NCBI GenBank assembly: GCA_050053595.1
Contig: JASFTK010000039.1
Span: forward strand, 1-12,654
Reading direction: 5' to 3'
DNA from: GCA-2726865 sp050053595
GTDB lineage: Archaea > Thermoproteota > Bathyarchaeia > TCS64
Length of the DNA: 12,654 bases
Part shown: in pieces, positions 6,065 to 12,654 of the stretch
How positions within the stretch are numbered: position 1 is the stretch's first letter
Layout of the letters: every line of letters begins with the position of its first letter
The notes under the pieces: model-generated
Told to the model about the DNA's origin: nothing
Seen by the model: the letters and a program-made list of their open reading frames with translations, nothing else
Database searches by the model: none
Made by a program: the position numbers and the translations under genes

Positions 6065-7235
6065 ACTCGTAGAACCCCTTCCCCGCCGCCTTACCCGTAC
6101 GCCCTGCGTCCACATACTCCTCCAGGAGTGGGCTGGGCACGTAGGCAGCCTCCCCATACTTTTTGTGGAGCTCATTGAGCTTAGCGAGGAGTTTGTCGAT
6201 GCCCAGCTTGTCCGCCTGCTCACAGGGGCCACTCGGCCAGCCTGTGCCCAGTTTCATAGCGGTGTCGATGTCCTCGGGACCCGCTACGTCATCATGGATC
6301 AGCCGGGCGACCTCGTTCGTTGCAACGGCATAGAGCCTATCCACGTCGAACTTGCCGGCCAGCCTGAAGGGGATCCGAGGGCGGCCTACCTTCCAGTCGT
6401 AGAAGCCTTTCCCGGTCTTCTGTCCCAGATTCCCCTCCTCCACCAGGTTCTCCACAAGGGGGCTCAGTTTGGCGACGTCCCCGTATGCCTCCTCCATGAT
6501 CCTCCCGACCTCGTACATCACGTCCAAGCCGATCATGTCGGCGAGTTCGAAAGCGCCCAAGGGGAACCCGGCCTTGTATTTGACTGCGGCGTCAACCTCT
6601 TCCATTGTGGCTTCACCCTTCTCGACCACTAGGAAGGCCTCGTTCATCACCGCTCCTAGGACCCGGTTCACTATGAAGCCCCTGACATCCTTCCTGACCA
6701 CTACGGGTGTTTTCCCCAGTTTCTCCACCAGTCTAACGATGGTATCAGTAGTCTCATCACTGGTGTCGTCCCCCATCACTACCTCCACCAAGGCCATCAA
6801 GACAGGCGGATTGAAGAAATGCATCCCCACCACCCTATCAGGCCTCTCCGTCTGCTCAGCCATCTCGCTGATACTGAGACTGGACGTGTTACTCGCCAAG
6901 ATAGCGTCCTCCGGCGCCGCATCGTCAATCCGCTTAAAGATCTTCCTCTTCAGATCCATGACCTCGGGGACTGCCTCAACCACGAGATCCGCTTCACCCA
7001 CAGCAGCCTCTAGATCCACGTTTGTATGGATCCTGTCCAGAGCCGCTTTGGCGTCCTCATCCCTTATCCTCCGCTTCTGCACGAATTTGTTGAGGCTCCA
7101 GCTTATATTGTCTACAGCCTTCTTGAGGACCTCCTCGTCTATGTCCACGAGGGTCACCTCGAAGCCAGCTAGGGCCAGCAACTCACCTATGCCGTGGCCC
7201 ATAGCCCCGGCTCCGATAACAGTCGCTCTCTCCAT
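6057..7235 (-). CDS. 3-hydroxyacyl-CoA dehydrogenase (two C-terminal domains)
   Basis: A 392-residue NAD-dependent enzyme oxidising (S)-3-hydroxyacyl-CoA to 3-oxoacyl-CoA. The N-terminal Rossmann domain shows GAGAMGHG (residues 8-15) with acidic D31 after the second strand, favouring NAD. Catalytic residues are visible: S117 in ASNTSSLSI, H139 in GMHFFNPP, E151 twelve residues later, and N190 in FIVNR. Two 3HCDH C-terminal domains follow in tandem (about 187-280 and 300-392), each ending in a GKGFY(D/E) motif. This architecture is the N-terminal half of the archaeal fused dehydrogenase/hydratase, for example the crotonyl-CoA hydratase/3-hydroxybutyryl-CoA dehydrogenase of the Metallosphaera 3HP/4HB cycle; the hydratase half follows immediately as a separate, overlapping gene. 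The start is ATG 7235, 49 bases after the upstream DUF35 gene; no strong ribosome binding site is seen. Role: third step of beta-oxidation. Confidence 0.95.
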   Translation of the reverse strand: MERATVIGAGAMGHGIGELLALAGFEVTLVDIDEEVLKKAVDNISWSLNKFVQKRRIRDEDAKAALDRIHTNVDLEAAVGEADLVVEAVPEVMDLKRKIFKRIDDAAPEDAILASNTSSLSISEMAEQTERPDRVVGMHFFNPPVLMALVEVVMGDDTSDETTDTIVRLVEKLGKTPVVVRKDVRGFIVNRVLGAVMNEAFLVVEKGEATMEEVDAAVKYKAGFPLGAFELADMIGLDVMYEVGRIMEEAYGDVAKLSPLVENLVEEGNLGQKTGKGFYDWKVGRPRIPFRLAGKFDVDRLYAVATNEVARLIHDDVAGPEDIDTAMKLGTGWPSGPCEQADKLGIDKLLAKLNELHKKYGEAAYVPSPLLEEYVDAGRTGKAAGKGFYEYA

Positions 7236-7284
7236 TTTACTTCATAGGAATATTACAAAGTGAGGGGATAAGGATTTTCACTGG

Positions 7285-7716
7285 TCAGGCGGGGGTGAAC
7301 CAGTAGGAGGGATCCCCGTCGGTGGTCTTCCCTGCCCTGAGCCTCACCTTCATCCCGACCTCTACATCAGTGATGTCGGTATCCACCAGCCAAGCGAGGA
7401 CCTTTATCCCTTCCTCTAGGCTACTGATGGCAATAGTGTAGGGGGCGTTCCCCTGGAAAGAGGTGGGGCGAGCGATGACATGGGTAAACGCCACCAGTTC
7501 TCCTTTACCCTCTAGGGCGACCCACTCCATATCAGACGACCTGCAGTCGGGACAATCTGCGACTGGTGGGAAATGGAGGGAGTCACAGAATCTGCACCTG
7601 GTCGTCCTGAACTCCCCGGCCTCGACATACTCCCAGAACTCCTGGGTCTTGTCTATCGGGATCTCGAACTCTAATCTCAGGGGTCTTGACTTGATCGAAG
7701 GCCAACTTTTCCACAT
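7285..7716 (-). CDS. DUF35 zinc-ribbon/OB-fold protein, thiolase partner
   Basis: A 143-residue DUF35 protein of usual size. The N-terminal helix region is followed by a zinc ribbon C41-x2-C44-x10-C55-x2-C58 and a beta-rich OB-fold half. Archaeal DUF35 proteins bind acetoacetyl-CoA thiolase-type enzymes and contribute to the CoA site and channeling. ATG 7716 is preferred over the in-frame GTG at 7725: an eight-base match to the 16S 3' end, GAGGTGAT, ends 4 bases before ATG 7716, and the GTG lies inside that ribosome binding site. The start is 5 bases after the stop of the upstream thiolase, so the site spans that stop and the two proteins are probably made in step. The HAD gene follows after 49 bases in the same operon. 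Function as partner subunit is inferred from family and context. Confidence 0.92.
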   Translation of the reverse strand: MWKSWPSIKSRPLRLEFEIPIDKTQEFWEYVEAGEFRTTRCRFCDSLHFPPVADCPDCRSSDMEWVALEGKGELVAFTHVIARPTSFQGNAPYTIAISSLEEGIKVLAWLVDTDITDVEVGMKVRLRAGKTTDGDPSYWFTPA

Positions 7717-7721
7717 ACCTA

Positions 7722-8888
7722 TCACCTCTCTAGGACGGTCACATAGCAGTAGTGACCCGTCCCCCCAACGTTATGAGCGAGGGCGGTGTAGCTGTCCAAG
7801 GGTACCTGCCTCCCTCTCTCCTCAGCCTCATCCCTTAGCTGCTTGGTCAACTCATAGATCATAGAGCACCCTGTGGCGCCGATAGGATGACCTTTCGCTT
7901 TGAGGCCCCCGTCGACGTTCACAGGTATATCCCCGCCGATCTCGGTGGCCCCCTCCCTTACAAGCTCAGCTCCCTCCCCCCTCTTGCAGAAACCCAGATC
8001 CTCATAGGCCAGAATCTCAGCTATGGTGAAACAGTCATGGACATTTGCGATATCGAGATCCTCTGGGCCGACACCCGCCATCTCGTAGGCTTGTTTTGAG
8101 GCCGTAACACTGGCTTTGAGACCCAGGTAATCTGGCCTCTTGCTCAGGTTAGCGGTCTCTGATGAATGGCCGATACCGGTGACCCAGATGGGGGTTTCCA
8201 CGCCAAGCTCCTTCACCTTCTCTTCAGAAGCCAAGATTACAGCGGCTGAGCCGTCGCAGATGGGGCTGCAGTCAAAGAGCTTGAGGGGCCAGGCGACCAG
8301 ATAAGAGGAGAGCACGTCATCGACGCTGGTCTCACTCTGGAACCGGGCCTTCGGGTTCATAGCCCCATATTTGTGCGCTTTCACGGCGACCCTGGCAAGG
8401 TCCTCCTCAGTGGTCCCATACTCCGCCATGTGGGCTGTGGCGTAGAGCGCATAATAGGCCGGGAAGGTCATCCCGAAGTTATGGAACTCCCAGAGATATG
8501 ACCCCGCCCTGCCGATCAGCTCCATCATAGTCGGGGTGTCCACCTCTGTCATCTTCTCGATACCCACAGCCATAGAGAGATCTGACAGCCCAGAAGCCAC
8601 ATTGAGGTAGGAGGTGTAGAACGCAGCGCTCCCAGAGGCACATGCAGCCTCACAGCGGACCAAGCCAGCCCCGGTCAGCCCCGTATACTCGGCGGCGACC
8701 ACCGCAGGCAACGACTCCTCATACATACCCCCAACAGTCGCGAAGGCTACGAAGTCAAAGTCCTCCGGCGACGCCGACGCGTCTTCAATAGCGGGCTTGA
8801 CCGACTCGAAGGTGAGCTCCGAGAGATTGACGTCCTTCCTGACACCGAACTTTGAGTGGCCGACCCCGATAACGGCAACCTTCCTCAA
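7722..8888 (-). CDS. thiolase (acetyl-CoA C-acyltransferase), archaeal SCP2-thiolase type, TTG start
   Basis: A 388-residue thiolase of the archaeal/SCP2 type with its catalytic set intact: nucleophilic Cys83 in EAACASGSA, H284 in NVHDCF, H334 in GHPIGATG, and the C-terminal NVGGTG loop. It would cleave 3-oxoacyl-CoA with CoA to acetyl-CoA and a shortened acyl-CoA, or run in reverse as acetoacetyl-CoA synthase. The start is taken as TTG 8888: the conserved beta-strand RKVAVIGVGHSKFG begins immediately after it and GAGGGG lies 9 bases upstream. The frame is open to an ATG at 8996, but those 36 extra residues (starting MIPSLLFGRL) do not look like the family. It is followed after 5 bases by its DUF35 partner. 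First gene of the leftward operon. HMG-CoA synthase, the third member of the known archaeal complex, is not adjacent, which favours a catabolic role. Confidence 0.94.
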   Translation of the reverse strand: MRKVAVIGVGHSKFGVRKDVNLSELTFESVKPAIEDASASPEDFDFVAFATVGGMYEESLPAVVAAEYTGLTGAGLVRCEAACASGSAAFYTSYLNVASGLSDLSMAVGIEKMTEVDTPTMMELIGRAGSYLWEFHNFGMTFPAYYALYATAHMAEYGTTEEDLARVAVKAHKYGAMNPKARFQSETSVDDVLSSYLVAWPLKLFDCSPICDGSAAVILASEEKVKELGVETPIWVTGIGHSSETANLSKRPDYLGLKASVTASKQAYEMAGVGPEDLDIANVHDCFTIAEILAYEDLGFCKRGEGAELVREGATEIGGDIPVNVDGGLKAKGHPIGATGCSMIYELTKQLRDEAEERGRQVPLDSYTALAHNVGGTGHYCYVTVLER

Positions 8889-9184
8889 GAAATAATTCCC
8901 CTCTGAGAGCTTTGAAAAGAGCGATTTAACACTATCGCCGGGACCTCCTGATAACCTGTAGAGGAATAACCTCCCGAAAAGGAGAGAGGGGATCAATATT
9001 TTCCCGTTCTATGCTGGTTATGCAGGAAACTGTGGATCCCACACATGAGAGGGAATTAATTCTTTGTGATAGGGCTTCATTCCTCCCTCAACTGTACCGC
9101 TGTATCCGAGTCAACTGGGGAGGGGGTTACACACCGATGAATCTTTATAATAAATACCATGGTAGACTTAAGTGTGAGATTTTT
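8889..9184. promoter_or_regulatory. divergent intergenic region between thiolase operon and acyl-CoA synthetase
   Basis: This 296-base gap is richer in A/T than the genes. No gene is supported in it, although both neighbouring frames stay open into it. Rightward, TTTATAATAAAT (9144-9155) is a good TATA box about 36 bases before ATG 9185. Leftward, candidates are GTTAAATC (about 8923-8930 read on the minus strand), about 38 bases before TTG 8888, and AAAATATTGAT near 8993-9003. An ATAACCT heptamer occurs twice in direct orientation (around 8950-8957 and 8967-8974). A shared regulator site is possible but not demonstrated. Confidence 0.4.
9144..9155 (+). promoter_or_regulatory. TATA box of the acyl-CoA synthetase gene
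   Basis: TTTATAATAAAT matches the archaeal TATA consensus well and lies in the weakest-GC part of the divergent region. With transcription starting about 25 bases downstream, the leader would be around 10 bases, so ATG 9185 is the first usable start. This argues against the longer in-frame versions that would begin at 9011 or 9137. Confidence 0.5.
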
Positions 9185-10834
9185 ATGGAAAAGGTGGAAA
9201 ATTGGCCCGAGGGGGTCCCTCAATCTATTGAGTATCCCGAAGTCCCCGTCTTCGAGCTCCTAGATGATTCAGCGGAGAAGCATCCTGACGCTACAGCGCT
9301 GATATTCCAGGGCAACAGCGTCTCGTACAGTGAGCTCAAGGACCATGTCGATAGGTTTGCGACAGCCCTCCAGAGGTTGGGTGTGTCCCGGGGAGACAGG
9401 GTCGCCCTTTTCCTCCCCAACATCCCCCAGTTCGTGATCAGTTACTATGGCGCCCTCAAGGCTGGCGCTATCGTCACCGCTATCAGCCCCCTGTACAAGG
9501 AGAGGGAGGTCAAGCACCAGATCGACGACTCAGGGGCTGAGACCCTCGTAGTCCTTGACCTCCTCTATCCTACTGTTGAGAAGGTCAGGGATGAGATACG
9601 TTTGAAGAGGACCATCGTCACAGGGATAGGGGATTACCTCTCTACCCTCAAGAGGGTGCTGGGGGGGCTACTGGGTAAAGTGCCCAAGGAGGATGTGGAG
9701 ATGGGACCCAATATGCACCGTTTCCAGGACCTCATCAAGGGGTACCCGCCAGCACCTGAGCCTATAGAGGTCAACCCCCAGGAAGATCTTGCCCTGCTCC
9801 AGTACACGGGGGGGACTACAGGACTCCCGAAGGGCGCTATGCTCACACATCATAATCTAGTCTCCAACGCCTTCATGTGTAACGCCTGGATGAACGCCCA
9901 GGAAGGGGGTGAGGTCCAGATCAACATCCTGCCCCTATATCACATCTACGGGATGACAGTCACCATGAACAACGCCATAGCATCCGCCAGCACCATGGTC
10001 CTCATACCCCGATTCGACGAGAAGGAGGTGCTGAGCTCGATAGAGAAATACGGGGCCACCATCTTCGGCGGGGTCCCCACCCTCTACTCCGTGCTGATCA
10101 ACAGGCCCGACATATCCAATTACGACCTCTCATCCATCAAGTTCTGCATCTCGGGCTCCGCGCCCCTCCCCCCAGAGGTCCAGAGGAAATTTATGGACCT
10201 CACAGGCGGCGTCCTAGTCGAGGGCTACGGGCTCACAGAGTCATCGCCGGTCACCCACGCCAACCCCCTCGACTCCACCCTTGAGACTGTGAAGATCGGC
10301 TCCATTGGGCTGACCTGGCCAGACACGGAGGCTATGATAGTTGACGAGGAGACGAGGGAACCTTTACCCATCGGGGAGGTCGGGGAACTCGCGGTGAGAG
10401 GCCCCCAGGTTATGATGGGGTATTGGAACATGCCTGAGGAGACTGAAATGGTGCTGAAAGATGGCTGGCTCTACACAGGAGACATAGCCAAGAGAGATGA
10501 GGAAGGCTACTTCTACATCGTCGACAGGAAGAAAGACCTGATAAAATACAAGGGGTACAGTGTCTTCCCCCGTGAGGTCGAAGATGTCCTCTATGAGCAC
10601 CCTGCTGTCAAGATCGCCGCCATCGTAGGCAAACCCGACGAGGTGAGCGGCGAGATCCCCAAGGCGTATATCGTCCTCAAGGAAAGTACGGAAGCCACAG
10701 GGGATGAGCTGATCCAGTTCGTGAAAGACAGGGTCGCCCCCTACAAGCGGATCAGGGAGGTCGAGTTCAGGGATGAACTGCCCATGAGCCTAGTCGGGAA
10801 GGTCCTCAAGAAGGATCTGAGGGAGGAGATGTAG
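9185..10834 (+). CDS. acyl-CoA synthetase (AMP-forming), long/medium-chain fatty acid CoA ligase type
   Basis: A 549-residue member of the adenylate-forming superfamily that activates a carboxylic acid with ATP to an acyl-AMP and then to acyl-CoA. Motifs in order: the ATP-binding loop YTGGTTGLPKG (207-217), GYGLTES (347-353), YTGD (430-433) with the ribose-binding aspartate, DRKKDLIKYKGY and the hinge/CoA segment after it, and the catalytic lysine K539 in a C-terminal GKVLKK. The length and hydrophobic stretch NIPQFVISYYGALKAGAI fit fatty acyl-CoA synthetases. The start ATG 9185 gives MEKVENWPEGV and lies downstream of a clear TATA box; the frame is open further upstream but that part resembles nothing in the family. 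It is transcribed away from the thiolase operon and would supply the cycle with substrate. Exact chain length is not deducible. Confidence 0.94.
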   Translation: MEKVENWPEGVPQSIEYPEVPVFELLDDSAEKHPDATALIFQGNSVSYSELKDHVDRFATALQRLGVSRGDRVALFLPNIPQFVISYYGALKAGAIVTAISPLYKEREVKHQIDDSGAETLVVLDLLYPTVEKVRDEIRLKRTIVTGIGDYLSTLKRVLGGLLGKVPKEDVEMGPNMHRFQDLIKGYPPAPEPIEVNPQEDLALLQYTGGTTGLPKGAMLTHHNLVSNAFMCNAWMNAQEGGEVQINILPLYHIYGMTVTMNNAIASASTMVLIPRFDEKEVLSSIEKYGATIFGGVPTLYSVLINRPDISNYDLSSIKFCISGSAPLPPEVQRKFMDLTGGVLVEGYGLTESSPVTHANPLDSTLETVKIGSIGLTWPDTEAMIVDEETREPLPIGEVGELAVRGPQVMMGYWNMPEETEMVLKDGWLYTGDIAKRDEEGYFYIVDRKKDLIKYKGYSVFPREVEDVLYEHPAVKIAAIVGKPDEVSGEIPKAYIVLKESTEATGDELIQFVKDRVAPYKRIREVEFRDELPMSLVGKVLKKDLREEM

Positions 10835-10893
10835 GGCTCCATTAACTAGCCCCTCCAATCCGTTTATTATCAGTGCTCATCCGAGCAGCCACC

Positions 10894-10904
10894 ATTATAT
10901 ATCC
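10894..10904 (+). promoter_or_regulatory. TATA box of the radical SAM gene
   Basis: ATTATATATCC lies about 33 bases upstream of the TTG start, at the expected archaeal distance for a very short leader. GGGAG at 10922-10926 is a ribosome binding site 5 bases before TTG 10932. No clear poly-T run ends the preceding synthetase gene, so some read-through is possible. Confidence 0.5.
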
Positions 10905-10931
10905 CAGTTATAGTTGTGATAGGGAGCCGAG

Positions 10932-12654
10932 TTGCCCGATCTGGACCTGATCCTGCTGCATGCACCGAGCGTCTACGACTTCAGAGAGCGCCCTACCATG
11001 TACGGGCCCATCAGCGATGTCATCCCCTCAACCCCAGTCTTCGAGATGTACCCCCTTGGCTGGGTCAGTATGGTCGGATACCTGGAGCAGCATGGGTACC
11101 ACGCCCGCATCATCAACCTCGCGGTCAAGATGCTCAAGGACCCAAGCCTCGACGTAGAACGGCTCATCACAAAACTGGACGCCAAAGCCTTCGGTTTCGA
11201 CCTACACTGGCTCGCCCACGCAGCGGGGAGCCTCGACCTCGCCGCGATGGTCAAGAGGCATCACGGGGATAAGCCCGTGCTCTTAGGTGGATTCTCCTCA
11301 ACCTACTTCCACGAGGAGATCATAGGGCACTTCCCCCAGATCGACTACATCCTGAGGGGGGACTCCACGGAGAACCCGCTGCTTGATCTTATGGCACATA
11401 TCGAGGCTGAGAGGGAGCCTGAGAGGGTTGAGAACCTGACCTGGAGGAGCAGGGAGGGCAGGAAGCGGGTCAACCCTCTCTCATATGTCCCCGAGGATAT
11501 CGACGACCTGTTCATCGACTATGGGGAGGTTGTGAGGTTGGTGCTCAGGCATCGTGACCTTGAGAGCACCCTCCCTTTCGAGAGTTTCATGGACTACCCG
11601 TTCACCGCCCTCTTCACCTGCAAGGGGTGCAACTACAACTGCAGGACATGCGGAGGCTCGAACTATGCCTTTAAACGCTTCTTCAACAGGGAGCGCCCTG
11701 TATTCAAGTCCCCCGAGAAGCTGGTGGAGGAGATGAACATCGTGAGCGAGTACTTCAAGGCACCCCTCTTCCTCATAGGGGACCTCAGGCAGGGGGGGAT
11801 GAACTACGCCGAGGCGGTCCTCAACAGCATCAAGAAGGAGGGCATCGACAACACCGTCACCCTAGAACTATTCGAAGCGGCGAACGAGGACTATATGAAG
11901 AGGATAGCCGAGAGCTGCGAGTCCTTCACACTGGAGATCTCCCCCGAGTCACACGATGACAGGGTCCGGAAGCTGATGGGGAAACCTTACACCACCTCCC
12001 AGATGGAGAAGACAATCAAGAATGCCCTAGACTATGGATGCGGAAAGTTCGATGTCTTCTTCATGGTTGGCCTCCCGGGACAGACCAGCGAGTCCGCCCT
12101 CAAGTCCGTTGAGTACTCAGAGAGGCTCTACAAGAGTCTAGGGGACGATCCCAGGGTCTACACGTTCACTGCTCCAATGGCCCCGTTCCTGGATCCTGGG
12201 AGCATCATCTTTGAGGACCCCCGGGAGAATGGATACACCCTTCAGTATGGTACACTTAGGGAGCACAAAGAGGCCCTCTACCAGCCCAGCTGGAAGCTCT
12301 ACCTCAACTACCGGACGGACTGGATGACCCGAGACCAAATGACGGAGACCACTTACGAGGCCATGATCAGGATGAACGTGATCAAGTCCCAGAAAGGGAT
12401 AACTACCCCCGAGGATGCCTCGAAGATCGACCACGGGTTGAGGCTCGCGAGGGACGTGATGCGGAGGATAGACCGCATTGTAGAGTCGACCTCAGACCCA
12501 GGTAAGAGGGAGGCAAAGTTCGACAGGTTAAAGCTGGAGATCCAGCGGGCGAAGGAGTCCACCGTCTACTCCAAGAAGGAGCTGAGGGTGCCCGGGACTG
12601 CAAGGATCAAGCTGAGAGGGGCGCTGAAGTTCCTGCTCAGGAGAGCAAGGGGCT
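10932..12654 (+). CDS. B12-binding-type radical SAM protein, 3'-truncated by window edge
   Basis: The frame is open from TTG 10932 to the window end (574 codons, no stop reached). TTG is the only reasonable start: an in-frame TAG lies at 10920-10922, GGGAG is 5 bases upstream, and the conserved-looking N-terminus LDLILLHAPSVYDF follows directly. The N-terminal ~200 residues look like a Rossmann-type cobalamin-binding domain, but the DxHxxG cobalt-ligand motif is absent, as in many of this class. The radical SAM cluster motif is C233-x3-C237-x2-C240, preceded by an extra C230. Typical later elements are ISPESHDDRVRKLMGK and FFMVGLPGQT. It resembles the archaeal Ta0216-type B12/radical SAM family from memory; the substrate is unknown (methylation or rearrangement are options). 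It has its own TATA box and may be unrelated to beta-oxidation. The C-terminal part is rich in Arg and Lys. Confidence 0.85.
   Translation, partial: MPDLDLILLHAPSVYDFRERPTMYGPISDVIPSTPVFEMYPLGWVSMVGYLEQHGYHARIINLAVKMLKDPSLDVERLITKLDAKAFGFDLHWLAHAAGSLDLAAMVKRHHGDKPVLLGGFSSTYFHEEIIGHFPQIDYILRGDSTENPLLDLMAHIEAEREPERVENLTWRSREGRKRVNPLSYVPEDIDDLFIDYGEVVRLVLRHRDLESTLPFESFMDYPFTALFTCKGCNYNCRTCGGSNYAFKRFFNRERPVFKSPEKLVEEMNIVSEYFKAPLFLIGDLRQGGMNYAEAVLNSIKKEGIDNTVTLELFEAANEDYMKRIAESCESFTLEISPESHDDRVRKLMGKPYTTSQMEKTIKNALDYGCGKFDVFFMVGLPGQTSESALKSVEYSERLYKSLGDDPRVYTFTAPMAPFLDPGSIIFEDPRENGYTLQYGTLREHKEALYQPSWKLYLNYRTDWMTRDQMTETTYEAMIRMNVIKSQKGITTPEDASKIDHGLRLARDVMRRIDRIVESTSDPGKREAKFDRLKLEIQRAKESTVYSKKELRVPGTARIKLRGALKFLLRRARG

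Noticed and set aside
6065..6232. 56-residue N-terminal extension of the enoyl-CoA hydratase
   Set aside because: Lies inside the HAD coding sequence in another frame; the crotonase N-terminus begins at 6064.
5616..6632. Plus-strand open frame of 338 codons opposite ECH and HAD
   Set aside because: Lies wholly antisense to two genes with full catalytic motifs; no domain seen.
6469..7263. Plus-strand Ser/Thr-rich open frame opposite the HAD gene
   Set aside because: Composition is that of a reverse-complement shadow; no ribosome binding site or motif.
8889..8996. 36-residue N-terminal extension of the canonical thiolase
   Set aside because: Not thiolase-like; TTG 8888 has a proper ribosome binding site and begins at the first conserved strand.
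9011..9184. 58-residue N-terminal extension of the acyl-CoA synthetase
   Set aside because: A TATA box lies within it and its sequence does not resemble the family; ATG 9185 is preferred.
10916..11272. Plus-strand 118-codon frame at the start of the radical SAM gene
   Set aside because: A different frame over the radical SAM coding sequence, basic low-complexity translation with no domain.
1..12654. tRNA, rRNA, CRISPR arrays, transposases, attachment sites
   Set aside because: Looked for along the window by eye; no repeat arrays, cloverleaf-like segments in the gaps or recombinase motifs were seen.

Overview
The window reads as archaeal chromosomal DNA carrying a fatty-acid (acyl-CoA) beta-oxidation locus. 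Evidence for an archaeon: arginine is written mainly as AGG/AGA in an otherwise GC-rich sequence; A/T-rich TATA-like boxes stand about 25-40 bases before several starts; short poly-T runs without hairpins follow genes; three genes appear to begin with TTG; and thiolases are paired with DUF35 zinc-ribbon proteins, a typical archaeal arrangement. The phylum cannot be fixed by eye. A mesophilic or moderately thermophilic, uncultivated lineage such as Bathyarchaeia is possible but is only a guess.

Layout. Positions 3-1893 (+) hold two tandem acyl-CoA dehydrogenase (ACAD) genes, the first cut off by the window edge. A 107-base gap with a perfect 8-bp inverted repeat leads to 2001-3990 (+), a thiolase-fold protein that lacks the catalytic cysteine, followed by an enlarged DUF35 protein. 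After a poly-T terminator comes a third ACAD with a TTG start (4076-5221, +). Positions 5222-5269 form a compact convergent terminator. A leftward operon then runs from 8888 to 5270: canonical thiolase, small DUF35 protein, 3-hydroxyacyl-CoA dehydrogenase (HAD), enoyl-CoA hydratase (ECH). The last two overlap by 8 bases. A 296-base divergent region separates this operon from a rightward acyl-CoA synthetase (9185-10834). A radical SAM protein of the B12-binding type (10932 to the window end, incomplete) follows with its own promoter-like box.

How the genes work together. The synthetase would activate a carboxylic acid to its CoA thioester. The ACADs introduce the 2,3-double bond, the ECH hydrates it, the HAD oxidises the 3-hydroxyl, and the canonical thiolase/DUF35 pair releases acetyl-CoA. 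All catalytic classes of the cycle are therefore present; the electron-transfer flavoprotein for the ACADs is not in the window. The Cys-less thiolase/large DUF35 pair, next to the tandem ACADs, is the least conventional part. By analogy with the Ltp2/DUF35 retro-aldolase of bacterial steroid side-chain degradation, it may perform a different C-C cleavage or condensation on a branched or unusual acyl-CoA. That role is inference.

No tRNA, rRNA, CRISPR array, insertion sequence or obvious mobile element was seen.
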